NCBI GenBank assembly: GCA_022559845.1
Contig: JAHNEJ010003545.1
Span: 310,001 to 374,000, forward strand
Source: Amorphophallus konjac
Lineage: Eukaryota; Streptophyta; Magnoliopsida; Alismatales; Araceae
Direction of reading: 5' to 3'
DNA length: 64,000 bases
The position numbers were made by a program, and so were the translations under genes. Position 1 is the first letter of the stretch. Each line of letters starts with the position of its first letter. Below are positions 9,046 to 19,224 of this stretch, in pieces. The notes under the pieces were generated by a model. That model was not told the origin of the DNA, did not search any database, and was given only the letters and a program-made list of their open reading frames with translations.

Positions 9046-11337
9046 AATGCACCTTGGACCTATGACCCGCAAGCATGCAACTTTGACGGCGGACTCACTC
9101 GGGCGAGCTCACTAGCGTAGCACTCACGGTTGCTTGTAGGCAAACCAGCGATGGTGGGAAGGGTCCAAGGTGGGACCTTGACGTTTCAGGGTAAGGCTAG
9201 CCTAGGATGGACCCCTAAGGGCCTGGGATGTCCAATTCCGCAGGCGGCCAACACGCCAAGGGCGTGGGATGTAAGGGGTTGCTCTCGCCTCGCTCCGCGG
9301 TGGTCGCTCAATTTGATGACAATTTAGGATCGGGCACTCTCTTACCACCGATGGAGCAACCAAAAATAATACTAAACAAAGCAATTAAATGCCAGCAATG
9401 AGAAGTGTTCCGAAGCTCACCTGATCGCCGTGAATACACAGATCCCGGTCGGAGACAAGGGCGAGCGAGGAAGCGTGGGCTTACATGCACGCCACGCCGA
9501 TGAAGCTTATGCCTAAAAAATAACTTACATTCACTACTCCCCTAGCAAGGGGGTTGGACAAAGGGTGGGGGAATTAAGTGGTTACAGTGAAACACTACCT
9601 CCGTGCAGGGAGGGGCTGTAAGCCGGCTAGGCGGGGATGGGGAATTAAGCTAGCAACCAAAATGTCGTATTCCGCCGATTCTGCCAGCTTCTGGGACACC
9701 TGGATAGACAGTCGAAGATGGTGCCACCACGATCTCTTCTGAGCTCAGAAAAGGCTGAAACCAGTGCCAAAATTTTTTGACCTGACCCAACAGGATGCCT
9801 GAATTTTCGTGGAATTTCGTCAAGATGTCGCTGGTTGGGGCAGGGCCTGGAACAGGGCTGGACTACTCTAGTTCGGTTGCTCCCAGGGTGATGCTGCTGG
9901 AAGATGGGGGCGCCACGAACTGTCCCATGCTTTGTTGAAGGCGAGACTAGATCCGTTGCGATCGTGGTTGAGTCTTCATTCTACTGGGACCAACGATGCC
10001 ATTGGCAGATGTTGGATCTAATCGTGGAGGCGCAAACAGTAGGGAGGTGTCGGTTCAGGCTCAGAGAAACAAACCTAGCGCACCTTGGAGGGAAAATTTG
10101 GAACTTTTTATGTCGAGGTCCTAAATTCGCTCTGCATCTTGGAGATGATAGAGGACTTGTAGGGGAAGCTTTCAGCCAAGTTTCACCCTAGGAAACACAA
10201 GGGGGTATCCGAGGGAGCTTCTACACCAAGCCTCTGGTTGTCTGCCTGGGAGAAACTGTGTAAGATGCCGAGAATCGCTCCTCTGGACAGCTCCGGGATC
10301 AGAAGAAGGCGGGACTACCCTCGTTGCGAAGCTGACTGGATGATGATTCCAACGGTATATGACACGCCTCCTGAAGCCTCACAATGACACCGTGGCCGCT
10401 GCTGCAATCTGCTGGTACACTGCTGCCTGCGAACTGGGATGAACAGGGTGGTGATAGGTGATGAGAAATGGGGTAGATGGGATGGGAAATGGGGTGGATG
10501 GGTGTGGGGGCAACCCGTAGCTATGAGGGGGTCTGGGAGGGGGCAAACCAAGGTGAGGGAGGGGGAGAATGGGGACTGGAAGGGGGTCTAGCAGGTGGAG
10601 GGAGGGAGAGTTGCGAATTTGGGTTGGGAGGGAGAGAAGGAAGGAGAGGGGGCACAACCAAATGGGAGGGAGATTTGAATTTTGGCCTAGGGTGAATCTC
10701 CTTCAGTCTTGGGGAGGTTGAGAGGTGCTTGGGGAAGGGAAATGGGTAGTTGGGGGTTGGATGGTGGAGTAAGGATTGGTGGATTCCACCTTGGGATTCG
10801 TGGGAATTGAATGAGTGTATAAAGAAGGGGGGATATTAATGAAGAGTGAATGGAGGAGAGAGGAGGGGGAAATTTGAATTTTGGGAGGGAGAGGAGAAAG
10901 AATGGGGGAGAGGGGGAGCTTCTCACTCCAAAGAAACACTCAAATTTCTGGAATTCACTCAAATTTTTATTGATCATCAAAGGTTACAAATGAGAGAGGG
11001 GAGGGGGCTATTTATAGACTCTAGACTATTCATATGACCATACTGACCCTAGACAATTGGCACAATGACCAGACAGACCAAGGAGGGGCACCCTTGGGCC
11101 TAGCCCATTAGTTGGGCCCATTAGACTACTTAATTAACCACATGACCCAAGACTTAGGTAAATGACCCTTATACCTAGGTACCAGACTCAAATAAAGGGA
11201 AAATTACATAGTTTATGACTCAAATAAAATATGAAAATTACGTGGTTGACTCAGAAAAATGTGGAGAACACAATGGCGCAAATCGACGATCCATTAGAGC
11301 TTTGCAAAATGTGGAGGGGTAAGTGATGCCCCCATCA
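9046..11337 (-). mobile_element. Family A LTR, inverted relative of the element 1 LTR
   Basis: Its reverse complement follows 1827-4409 throughout: start TGATGGGGGCATCAC (11337), TATAAATA core, CT-rich leader, CCATCCCCGCCTAGCCGG and CCCTGCACGGAGG near 9600-9640, and end GGTCCAAGGTGCATTT (9046). The last ~10 bases expected from element 1 (TGTCACATCA) are missing or changed where element 2 starts. No PPT or coding remnant precedes 11337 on the minus strand, so it is a solo LTR or one LTR of a broken element. It lies inverted to the element 1 LTR with element 2 between them. Confidence 0.7.
11009..11016 (-). promoter_or_regulatory. TATA box of inverted family A LTR
   Basis: The minus strand reads TCTATAAATAGCCCC, conserved with TCTATAAATACCCC in the other family A LTR (2151). 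Confidence 0.5.
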
Positions 11338-12322
11338 AAAAGGAACCAAGGCAAGTCGAAGGATCCCGGATCACTCTTGAGGCCTTCAACCCTCTTGCGA
11401 TCATTGTGGGACCCGCTGTTGCTCACTGTGAGTTCACTGTACTTGAAGTCCAAAGCCACAGAAATTGTGTGCATGTTTTAGAGTAGCCGTTTACATTACT
11501 GCCAATTTTTGTTATTTAGTTTTGTTGCATTTTAGACAGGATATGGCCTGATACTTGGCTGCTTGGCCCTGTAGGGGACCCAACACCTGGCCACCTGTTG
11601 CTCTAAACTGCCGCATCCTGGCCACCTGACCCCCGTAAGCGACCAACACTTTGGCCACCTAGACATTCAGGAATGGCCAACGACCTGGCTGCCTAGACCC
11701 TGGATGGCCAGCCGTGTGGCCGCCTCCTATCCAATTGTTTGGTTCTATTCTGATTTCATACATACTATTCTATTTGCATTGATTGCTTGCTTTTTAAAGG
11801 TCATTCTGCAAGTCTGGGCTCGGGGTCTGAGATTAGGAAGAGTGAGTATCACACTTTATTAGGAAAGCCCTCCCGTTGGAATCAGACTCTTCCCTCAGGG
11901 ATTCCCACTCGGGTGTAACTAGTCCTTTCCATTCGGGAACCTCCATAAGTCCCCGCGAACTGTGGGTTCCCACATCGTCATTGGGTAGGTTGTTCTGACA
12001 AAGTCCTGCTAGAAAATCCTATGGGTTTGAGTGAAGAAATTGCTTAGGCTTCTCAAAAAAGGCCTTTACCCCTAGATCATCTTGCTCATCCAGAGAGGAT
12101 CGTTAAGGAATCTGCTTAAATCACAGGTTGAACTGAAAATTAAAACCGTGGGACGTTGTTGTGATAACTTTGTTTAATGCTAGAAACCATCATCCTCCCA
12201 ATAATTGACTTAATTCCAACTCAAACTTTAAAATTAGGTAGGATTTGTTGCTAATGGAACATATGTTTTCAAACCCTTGCTACGAGGAGGAATTCTTTCC
12301 TCAAGGTAGTTTTGATGTCTGA
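11338..12322 (+). other. Leader or LTR-derived DNA of the Tat element, with TGGCCACCT repeats
   Basis: No gene is visible. Between about 11553 and 11735 a short word of the form TGGC(C/T)(A/G)CCT recurs about six times (for example CTGGCCACCTG twice and TTGGCCACCTAG). The block leads directly into gag of the Tat element, so it is probably its 5' LTR/UTR. I could not find a matching copy downstream to prove LTR status, nor a convincing PBS. Confidence 0.4.
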
Positions 12323-13319
12323 ATGAATCCTCTGTTCGAGATAGAGGATAGTCATCCTAGTGCCTTTATAGGCATGTTCTCGGCCTCCCCTAATGAAGCC
12401 GCCAATGTGGATTTGGCTTCCTCACATAGTGAGCAAGAGCAAGTTAGCCTCAAACCCCCTACACTCTTGCCTGGCGACGACCAAGAGTTGATCAACATTC
12501 TGTCTCGATATGCTGTCGAAGATCTGAACATTTTGAGCTCCCGAGGGAACGTTTCGGCTACCCCTCAATTCACTCCTCAAAGGGCCCCAACTTAGCTATC
12601 CCTTTGTTCCGCAACGGGTCACTCACTCTCAAGTTCCTCCAGCTACAACCATGCCTCTAAGAGGGGCTGATTTGATCTCCAAAGAGGAGATTCAAAGCTA
12701 TGTTCGGCAAGTGATTGCCAAAAGTATGCCGACTGCTCTTCCCCACTCTTTAGCTCAGTACTGCAAACTCCTTAATCCGTACTTTCAGCCAGGTTTCAAA
12801 GCTCTTAAATACTATAAGTACAATGGCACTACTGACCCGCAGCATCATCTCTCGGGTTTCCTCATGGATTCCCATCAATGGCTGTATGATAGGGTCCTCT
12901 TGGTCCACTTGTTCCAAAAACCCCTTGAGGGTGAGGCCCTCCGTTGGTTTTCTTCTCACCCCGCGGTTGATCTTGTCAACTTTGATATCGTCTCTGAGCC
13001 GTTCCTTGCTCATTTCGAACATATGTCCAGCATAGCTTCTACCCTCTTTGATTTGGTAATGGCAAAAATGAAGCCTGATGAGGACTTCATCCAGTTTGTG
13101 AACCAATGGAGAATCATGGCCTCCCAGATGGAGGTGGTTGCTCCTGAAGCTCAAGCGGTCACTATGCTAGTGAACAACGCTACCCCTCAGCTTAGGGCCA
13201 TCCTCATGCTTAGTGAGGTCCACACCTTTCCACATCTTTACAATCAAGCACGGATTGCCCAAGCTCAAATGAGGGATTCCACTCTACCCCCTTTCTTTGA
13301 GACTCACTCTAGAGGTTAA
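12323..13319 (+). pseudogene. Tat-type Ty3/gypsy gag, N-terminal and capsid part
   Basis: Two overlapping frames form one decayed gag. 12323-12595 carries the N-terminal acidic leader. After a frameshift near 12590 the frame 12651-13319 carries the capsid-like Retrotrans_gag region, with landmarks YNGTTDPQHHL, LEGEALRWFSS, FLAHFEHM and FIQFVNQWR. Gag forms the particle that packages element RNA. A TAA at 13317-13319 interrupts the frame just after the capsid. The layout and YNGTTDP motif fit the plant Tat lineage. Downstream gag, protease and RT remnants are in the same orientation and order. Confidence 0.75.
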
Positions 13320-14133
13320 AATGCTCCTGCTGTTCCCACCACGGAAGGGGTCACTACAAATGAACAAGTTAATGCTTTCGGTCCACCCTTTAGGCCCAAC
13401 AATCACCAAGCTCCACAACTCAATCAGGTAAAACCCAACTAGGCCAATAGCTGTCCAAAGTCATATTCAAATGTCCCTCCGCCACAAAGCTATGCTCAGG
13501 CTGGTCCCAAACGGGCCTTGTACCCTCCTTTGCTCACGATATCTTCTTTTCTCTCATGTCTTCTCAGGCAATCCAACTTCCCCCCAAAGGGATTGGGTTC
13601 ATCCCAATGCTGATACCTCCAAATATTGCCCGTACCACCGCACTCCCGGGCATGATATCTCCAATTGTTTCCAATTCCGAGATTCGGTGTATAACATGAA
13701 CGATGAGAGCGGGATCAATTGGGTGGACGTCAAGGTTGCCATCGCCAATCTTAAGAAGCCCAATAGAGATCTAGGCATTGTCCAAAATCCATTATCCGCT
13801 CATCAACCCAACAAAGATCCATCTAGTTCTAAGCAACATGAGAGGGTAGGCACTGTCATAGGCCTGCAGTCATGCATTGTCAGGAGATCCCAGATGTGGG
13901 GCATAGAAGGATCACCTGAGTGCTATGGGTGCTTCAAACTGGAAGTCGAGGAACCTTGGTCTGATATCAACACCTTCTCCCAGGGGTCCCACTCCTTAAC
14001 GCTGATCACACCCCCATCTCACTCACAAGTGTCTAACCCTAGGTCTGATCAGGGTCCTCTCGCTTTGATAAAGCTTTTGCAATCTCAACCTCAAGAGCCA
14101 GTCTTTCCCAAGAGCACTGTTGTAGAGCAATAA
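13320..14133 (+). pseudogene. Tat-type gag C-terminal part with CCHC-like knuckle
   Basis: The gag frame resumes after the stop, breaks again near 13440 (TAG) and shifts. In the frame 13471-14133 a zinc-knuckle-like motif reads YCPYHRTPGHDISNC, followed by FQFRDSVYNM, a pattern typical of Tat gag C-termini (RNA binding). Position 2 of the knuckle deviates from classic CX2C. The rest is low-complexity and poorly conserved. Non-functional. Confidence 0.65.
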
Positions 14134-15194
14134 CGACCCTTGGTCTTACTAAAATCCCCACAGCCGAAAGTGGCTCCTCCCCCTATTACTAGCACTCCGA
14201 GTGAAGAGTCTACTTTACTTTCCTTCATATTCGCGTCTTCACCACCTTTGTAGCTCATTCGTCCAAAACCACAGGAGTTGGACATCTCTAAAGAAGCCAC
14301 TCTTAATGTTACTCTCTGGAATCGCATCATTCCTCCATCACAAAGGCAATCTTAGCCCGACAAAGGGACAAATTCCCAAACCCCTCTAGCATTACGACAT
14401 TCTCTAGCATCTGGACAGGACCCCAACAAAATTTTCTATTTTGGAGCTCATTAGAAGGTCCCCATCACATCAATCCACTCTCCTCCAGTTTTTGCAAAAG
14501 ATAACTATCAATGAAGATCTCCCTGTTAGCGGAGTGCCCGATGCTATTCTGGCCATGACCCAAAGCCCTTCTACTTCCTTCTCCGAGAAAGACCTGGCTC
14601 CACCTGAGAGCAGGTCACTCCAGATATGCCTCACTGTTACCTTTAATGGAGTCAGGGTCGACTCCACCTTGATTGACACGGGAGCTTCTATCAATGTATG
14701 TCCTATGAAAACCATTGAGAAGATGGGGTTGTGAGAAGAGAATTTGGAGGAAGTATGTACGACTATCTATGCATATAATAATTCTTGGTCCTATGATCAT
14801 GTCTTCAGATTTCTTTGTCCTTGATGTTGACCTTATATATAAAGTCATTTTAGGAGGACCCTAGATTGAGCAAACCTTGGGGATCCTGTCCATCGCTAAT
14901 CAGTGCTTCAAATTCCCCTACATCGGGAGAGTCATCAAAATCAAGAGTATTCCTTTGGTAGAGACCCTCAACTCTATCACCTCTGAGCAAATTCCATTTT
15001 TGACCATTCCAGATAAAGAAAAGAAACCCATTCTATCCATAATGGGTGCTATGGGTCCGACAGCTCTTACCCAACCGAGCCATTCGGTCCTTCCTAGACC
15101 GATTGATCATTCTAATGCTTCATTAGAAAAAGGATGGGAGATAATGGCTAAGATGAGTTTAACAATGGGTAGAGGCTTATGTCAAAATGAGTAG
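14134..15194 (+). pseudogene. Retropepsin region of the Tat element
   Basis: The frame 14441-14734 ends with an aspartic protease core: LTVTFNGVRVDSTLIDTGAS, with the D-T-G triad intact, then INVCPMKTIEKMGL and a stop. Downstream frames (14877-15194) carry the later protease segment (ILSIANQCFKFPYIGRV). The enzyme would cleave Gag-Pol in the particle. Frameshifts and stops separate the pieces, so it is dead. It sits between gag (13320-14133) and RT (16150 onward) in normal Ty3/gypsy order. Confidence 0.7.
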
Positions 15195-16149
15195 GGTCCC
15201 ACTTGAAGGCATCGACTTAAGGTTTCTAAAGGATGGGTCGGCATAGGTTTCTCATCCGAGCAAACATCCAAGGCTCCCCAAGTTAAAGGCGGGCTCTTCG
15301 ACCACTTCGTGAAAGGTCCAATACAGCCAGGGACCTTGGATGAACCCGGGGAACATCGCAAGGTGAAGAAAAAAGAAGTTCAACAAAACCCATTACTCAA
15401 AGAAGACTTCGGGTTAATTTCTCTCTTCCATCAACATGAACCAACTGACGACGCTCTACTTGTGGGGGGGGGGGGGGCTTAGCGTTGGACAGGTCGGCGC
15501 CTGTCACTTTCATCCTATTCTTGTTTCATCCTCCTTCCCCCCCCTCCTCACTTACCTGGTCATAGATCAATTGATGCATGTTGTCCTCACATTTAGCCAT
15601 GACCACCAAAAAAAATGTCAATCTTGAAGGGTGGGTCTGTGAGCTCTCTATCGAAGAAACATCCTCCCTAGAGTCAGGATCCCTCAGCCAAGGGCCGACA
15701 CTTTCCACATTGAGCTCCAATTCTTACCCAATTAGGGGCACTTCTCTTGTACATAGTAGTTTAGGATCGAGTCTTAGTGTAGGGGAGTCAAGTTCTTCCC
15801 CATCCAGTCCTCCAAAAAAATCAAGGGGCAAACATGTTCCTACTCACTACATTAACATTTTGGTAGAGAAATGTGCTCAGCTGTGTCAAGTCTCTGATTT
15901 TCTAGTAGCTCCCATTTCCCTAGGGGTAAATGGTGTAGAAGGGATCCCACTAGCTAATGGTTTAGTGATATATGTTCTTGAAGAAGATAGCGAAGAAGAA
16001 ACTGAGGAAGGTGAGCTTGAGGATATGGCACCGATCCTATAGCTTTATTTGTTAACGGAACAAGAAGGTTTCATGAACCTAGCACTTCAGTTGATGAATC
16101 AACTAAGGAGATCAACCTTGGCACTGAGGATAACACGAAAATTGTTTTA
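15195..16149 (+). pseudogene. Protease-RT linker of the Tat element
   Basis: This is sequence between protease and RT with homopolymer runs (G run near 15466-15478, C run near 15537). The frame 15578-16042 is open for 154 codons, serine-rich and then acidic at its end (EEDSEEETEEGELED). No domain is recognised. A variable linker here is usual for Tat elements. I do not call a separate gene. Confidence 0.45.
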
Positions 16150-17273
16150 ATAAGTGCCAATCTAAGGAAGTAGGAAGAAGTTGCCATTGTGGCGATGCTT
16201 AAAGAATTCCCCGATAGCTTTGCTTGGTCCTACGAGGACATGTTGGGCCTAGATCCTACATTGGTAGAACATCATCTCATCTTAAAGCCTGACGTGAAGT
16301 CTATCAAACAAAAGTTGAGGTGACTTCATCCAAAGCTTTCCCTCAAAGTCAAAGAAGAAGTTGACAAGCTCCATAAGGCCAAGTTCATCAGGGTAGTCCT
16401 ATATCTTCAATGGGTAGCTAACATCGTCACAGTCATTAAGAAAGATGATAGGGTCCAAATTTGCATAGATTTCCATGATCTCAATTGGGCCTACCCTGAG
16501 GACGATTTTCCTCTTCCATACATAGATGTCCTAGTAGATAGCACCGCCGGCTACTAAATGTTGACATTCATGGATGGCTTTTGGATGTACAACCAGATTC
16601 GTCAGGTAGAGGAAGACTAGGAGTAAACATCATTCACCATCTCGTGGCAGACTTATTGCTACGTCACCATGCCTTTCGGATTGAAGAATGCAGGGGCTAC
16701 TTACCAAAGGGCCATGATGGTGATCTTCCACGATATGATGCACGTTCACATGAAAGTTTACGTGGATGACATTCTGGTGAAATCTAAGACCATGAATGGT
16801 CATGCAAAAGTCCTCTGCGTGGTTCTCCAATGGTCTCGAGAGCATCAGCTCAACATGAACCCCAAGAAGTGTGTATTTGGGGTATCTTCAGGAGAACTCT
16901 TAGGGTTCATAGTCAGCAAGAGAGGAATTGAAATAGATCCGAACAAGGCCAAGGCTATCACCAAGATGCCTCCTCCTAAGAACATTAGAGAAGCTTGAGG
17001 ACTAATCGGGCGTCTACAGTTCAGTAGAAGGTTCATATCTCATCATTCTAAAAGATGCAAGCCCTTTTATGATATGCTCAAAGAGAGGCTAAATTGATTG
17101 GAATGATAAATGCTAAAAGGCCTTTGATGACTTAAAGAGCTCCCTCCTTAATCCTCTAGTCTTGGCACCCTCGGTCCCAGGTTGGCCTCTACTACTCTTT
17201 GTATCCACCACAGAGGAATCTGTTGGAGCAGTTTTGGCTTAGTACGACGACGAGAAGAAAGAACAACCAATTA
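16150..17273 (+). pseudogene. Tat reverse transcriptase and start of RNase H
   Basis: Landmarks in order: VEHHLILKPDVK, HKAKFIRVV, WVANIVTVIKKDD, FHDLNWAYPEDDFPLP, MPFGLKNAGATYQRAM, the active-site segment YVDDILVKS (about 16755-16790), NMNPKKCVFGVSSGELLGF, MPPPKNI, then the RNase H lead-in VLAPSVPGWPL. RT copies element RNA to cDNA. Stops at about 16321, 16555 and 16618 and further breaks after 16995 make it inactive. The wording is typical of the Tat clade. It is cut at about 17273 by the LINE, and the next codons resume at 19174. Confidence 0.85.
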
Positions 17274-17411
17274 TTATTTTTAAACTAAAAGACCTTGAAG
17301 GCCAATTTTTTTATATAAGATCAAAAGGATTTACATAGAGCTACGGGGCATACGCCTGAGGACATCAACCATTAAAAGAGAAATCCAAAAGTAGCTGTCG
17401 GAAGGAGCCAG

Positions 17412-18011
17412 CTAGGAGAATCGAAAGGAGACCAATCCCATACAGTCGCCAACAATGGAACTAAAGCAGGTCCTAGTGAGCTGCCAAGACGAAAAGAAAA
17501 CAATGTTGACACGGCTAAGGCAGACGTAAGCAACCTGGTTGGCTTCCCTGTAGACATGTGAAATATGAAACCCATGGGACTGAGCAGCATCGCAGATCTC
17601 CCTCCACCAACGCAGGCTATGCCAATAAGAAGCCTTCCCAAATTTCTGAAGCAAAGCTGCCAAAACGGTCGAATCAGTGCGAATTTTAGAAATATGCAAA
17701 CCGTGCTCAAAAGCCAGTCGAATGCCGTTTCACATAGCACGGGTCTCAGTGGTGAGGCTCATCCCAATCCCATAGCAGTGCATGAAAGCAAGGAGAACTT
17801 GCCCTCTGCAGTCTCTAATGAATCCTTCACCGCCACTGTGGCCTGGGTTCCCCTTGCTGGCACCATCAACGTTAAGCACCAGGCCATGAAGAGGAGGCAT
17901 CCACCGAACTAGCTTGACTATGGGCGACGTAGTGCGCTGGGTAAACCCAAATCTGGCGATAAGCGCCAGTTGCCTGCCATCAGATTTTTGTTTAAAGATC
18001 TTCTTATCCAT
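17412..18011 (-). pseudogene. LINE RNase H domain
   Basis: Two frames carry the fold. The first (18011-17730) has LNVDGASKGNPGHSG with the first catalytic Asp and the later TETRAM segment (Glu). After a frameshift near 17730 the second (17699-17412) has HISKIRTDS (third acid) and HVYREANQVA. Plant L1 elements often carry such a C-terminal RNase H that removes RNA from the hybrid. The frame break makes it inactive. Confidence 0.75.
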
Positions 18012-18763
18012 GGCGACGCTAATGCTAAAGTGGATTTGCGAAGGATAGAGGAGGTGGGGGTATGAATCCCATCAAACCGCATCTTACATTTGGACTTCCA
18101 AAGTTCCCACACAATGAGGATAGACGCATAAACTATGACAAAGCCATGCGGGTTCTGCTTACTAAACTGGCTCAGAACGTCCCAGATCCGATGGGTAATA
18201 TGAGGCCGAGGACCATAGCCAGCATCCAGGAATGGGAGCAGCCAGTTCCAAAGAGAAGTAGCTAACTCCCCATTCATAAACAAATGATTCAAATCTTTAA
18301 TTTGGGGTTGCCTGTAGCAGTTGCAACACAACGCCATGGCAATTCCACAATCAACGACTCTAGCATCAACTGGGATAGCCCTGTGTAAAAGCCTCCAGGC
18401 AAATAAAGAAACACACCTCTGAAAATAGCGATTCCAGAGAACGGAGAGGGGTCTCCTGCATAAACCCACTGGTATGAGTTGAAGGTATCTGGAGCTGACA
18501 GGGAACTCTCTAGAACCAGAAGAAAACAAGACGCACTGATCTTCGTATGGGGACAGTTGGATATCGACTAGCATATTATGGTCAAGCAGGAGGGCTCTGA
18601 TCGGGTGCGCCGCATTAATAATCACCTCACGGAGTGTGGTTGGGGGGCCCCGATAGGGAGCAGTGAGATGGTTCCTCATAGAATTAGTGCCCACCCAAAT
18701 ATCATCAAGGAAATCAATCTTATTTCTATCGCCCAGGATCCAACGAGTGTTATTATCCACCAC
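17918..18763 (-). pseudogene. LINE zf-RVT (zinc-binding) domain region
   Basis: A 281-codon frame. The early part has RWILGDRNKIDFLDDIW, the plant LINE connector. The middle has the zf-RVT pattern: FPVSSRYL, then LFAWRLLHRAIPVDARV, then C-x-C pairs (MALCCNCYRQPQ) and DLNHLF. The 3' part leads into the RNase H. Role: C-terminal domain of the L1 ORF2 protein. It is intact only within this frame. Confidence 0.75.
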
Positions 18764-18775
18764 CTCGAGAGCAGC

Positions 18776-19173
18776 TCAAAAAATGTTTTTAGAGATACCA
18801 TGCGGGTGCCGTGAGGATGGGGTCGACCCATGCAGATTTTGGAACCGAATACGTGCGTAAGTGGCCCAGAGGGAAGAGCCTCGCCAGATGTTCCACACCA
18901 ACTTGATAGCAAGAGATAGTTGAACATGCCAGATACTGCGCACGCCCAGACCTCCTTCAATGTAAGGCCTCTGAATTGCATTCCAAGAGATCCAATGACG
19001 CCACTGTTGCCCCTCAGAAGATCCCCAGAAGAAAGCTGCACAAAGACGCTCAATGTAGGCAATGACAGTCTTGGGAACAGAAGCAGCAGCCATGAGATAT
19101 AGGGGCATGGAGCAAAGCATAGAGTTAATCAGAGTAATCCTGCCTGCTTGGGACAACAATCTGCTTGGGACGC
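18776..19173 (-). pseudogene. LINE RT, C-terminal (thumb) part
   Basis: It encodes KLSVPSRLLSQAGRITLINS, then SMLCSMPLYLM and FFWGSSEGQQ, standard for plant L1 RT downstream of the catalytic palm. The frame runs into the LINE's truncated 5' edge, and no FADD catalytic motif is present. It ends by frameshift near 18776, with the zf-RVT region next. Confidence 0.75.
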
Positions 19174-19224
19174 TCAATTTACTACTTGTCAAAGTTGTTT
19201 AACGAGGCTGAAAAGAAATTTACT
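19174..19224 (+). pseudogene. Tat RNase H fragment between two insertions
   Basis: Fifty bases encode IYYLSKLFNEAEKKFT, continuing the RNase H broken at 17273. The fragment ends with the target duplication TTACT (19220-19224) of the LTR that follows. Coding resumes at 33881-33885, again with TTACT, as AMERTCVA. It gives the exact order of two independent insertions. Confidence 0.85.

Larger units (their letters stand above)
17274..19173 (-). mobile_element. 5'-truncated L1-type LINE inserted in the Tat pol
   Basis: Minus-strand frames give, in order, the C-terminal part of a non-LTR RT, a zf-RVT domain and an RNase H. The endonuclease and most of RT are absent, the usual 5' truncation of target-primed insertions. 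Flanking Tat sequence is continuous across it: QPI before, IYYLSKLFNEAEKKFT after. The flanks share CAATT(A/T), a probable short target duplication, and the 3' end is A-rich (minus strand) at about 17274-17290. Borders are good to about 10 bases. Confidence 0.8.

Noticed and set aside
10315..10980. Minus-strand Pro/Leu-rich ORFs
   Set aside because: Same CT-rich LTR leader as at 2270-2600, in inverted orientation; compositional.
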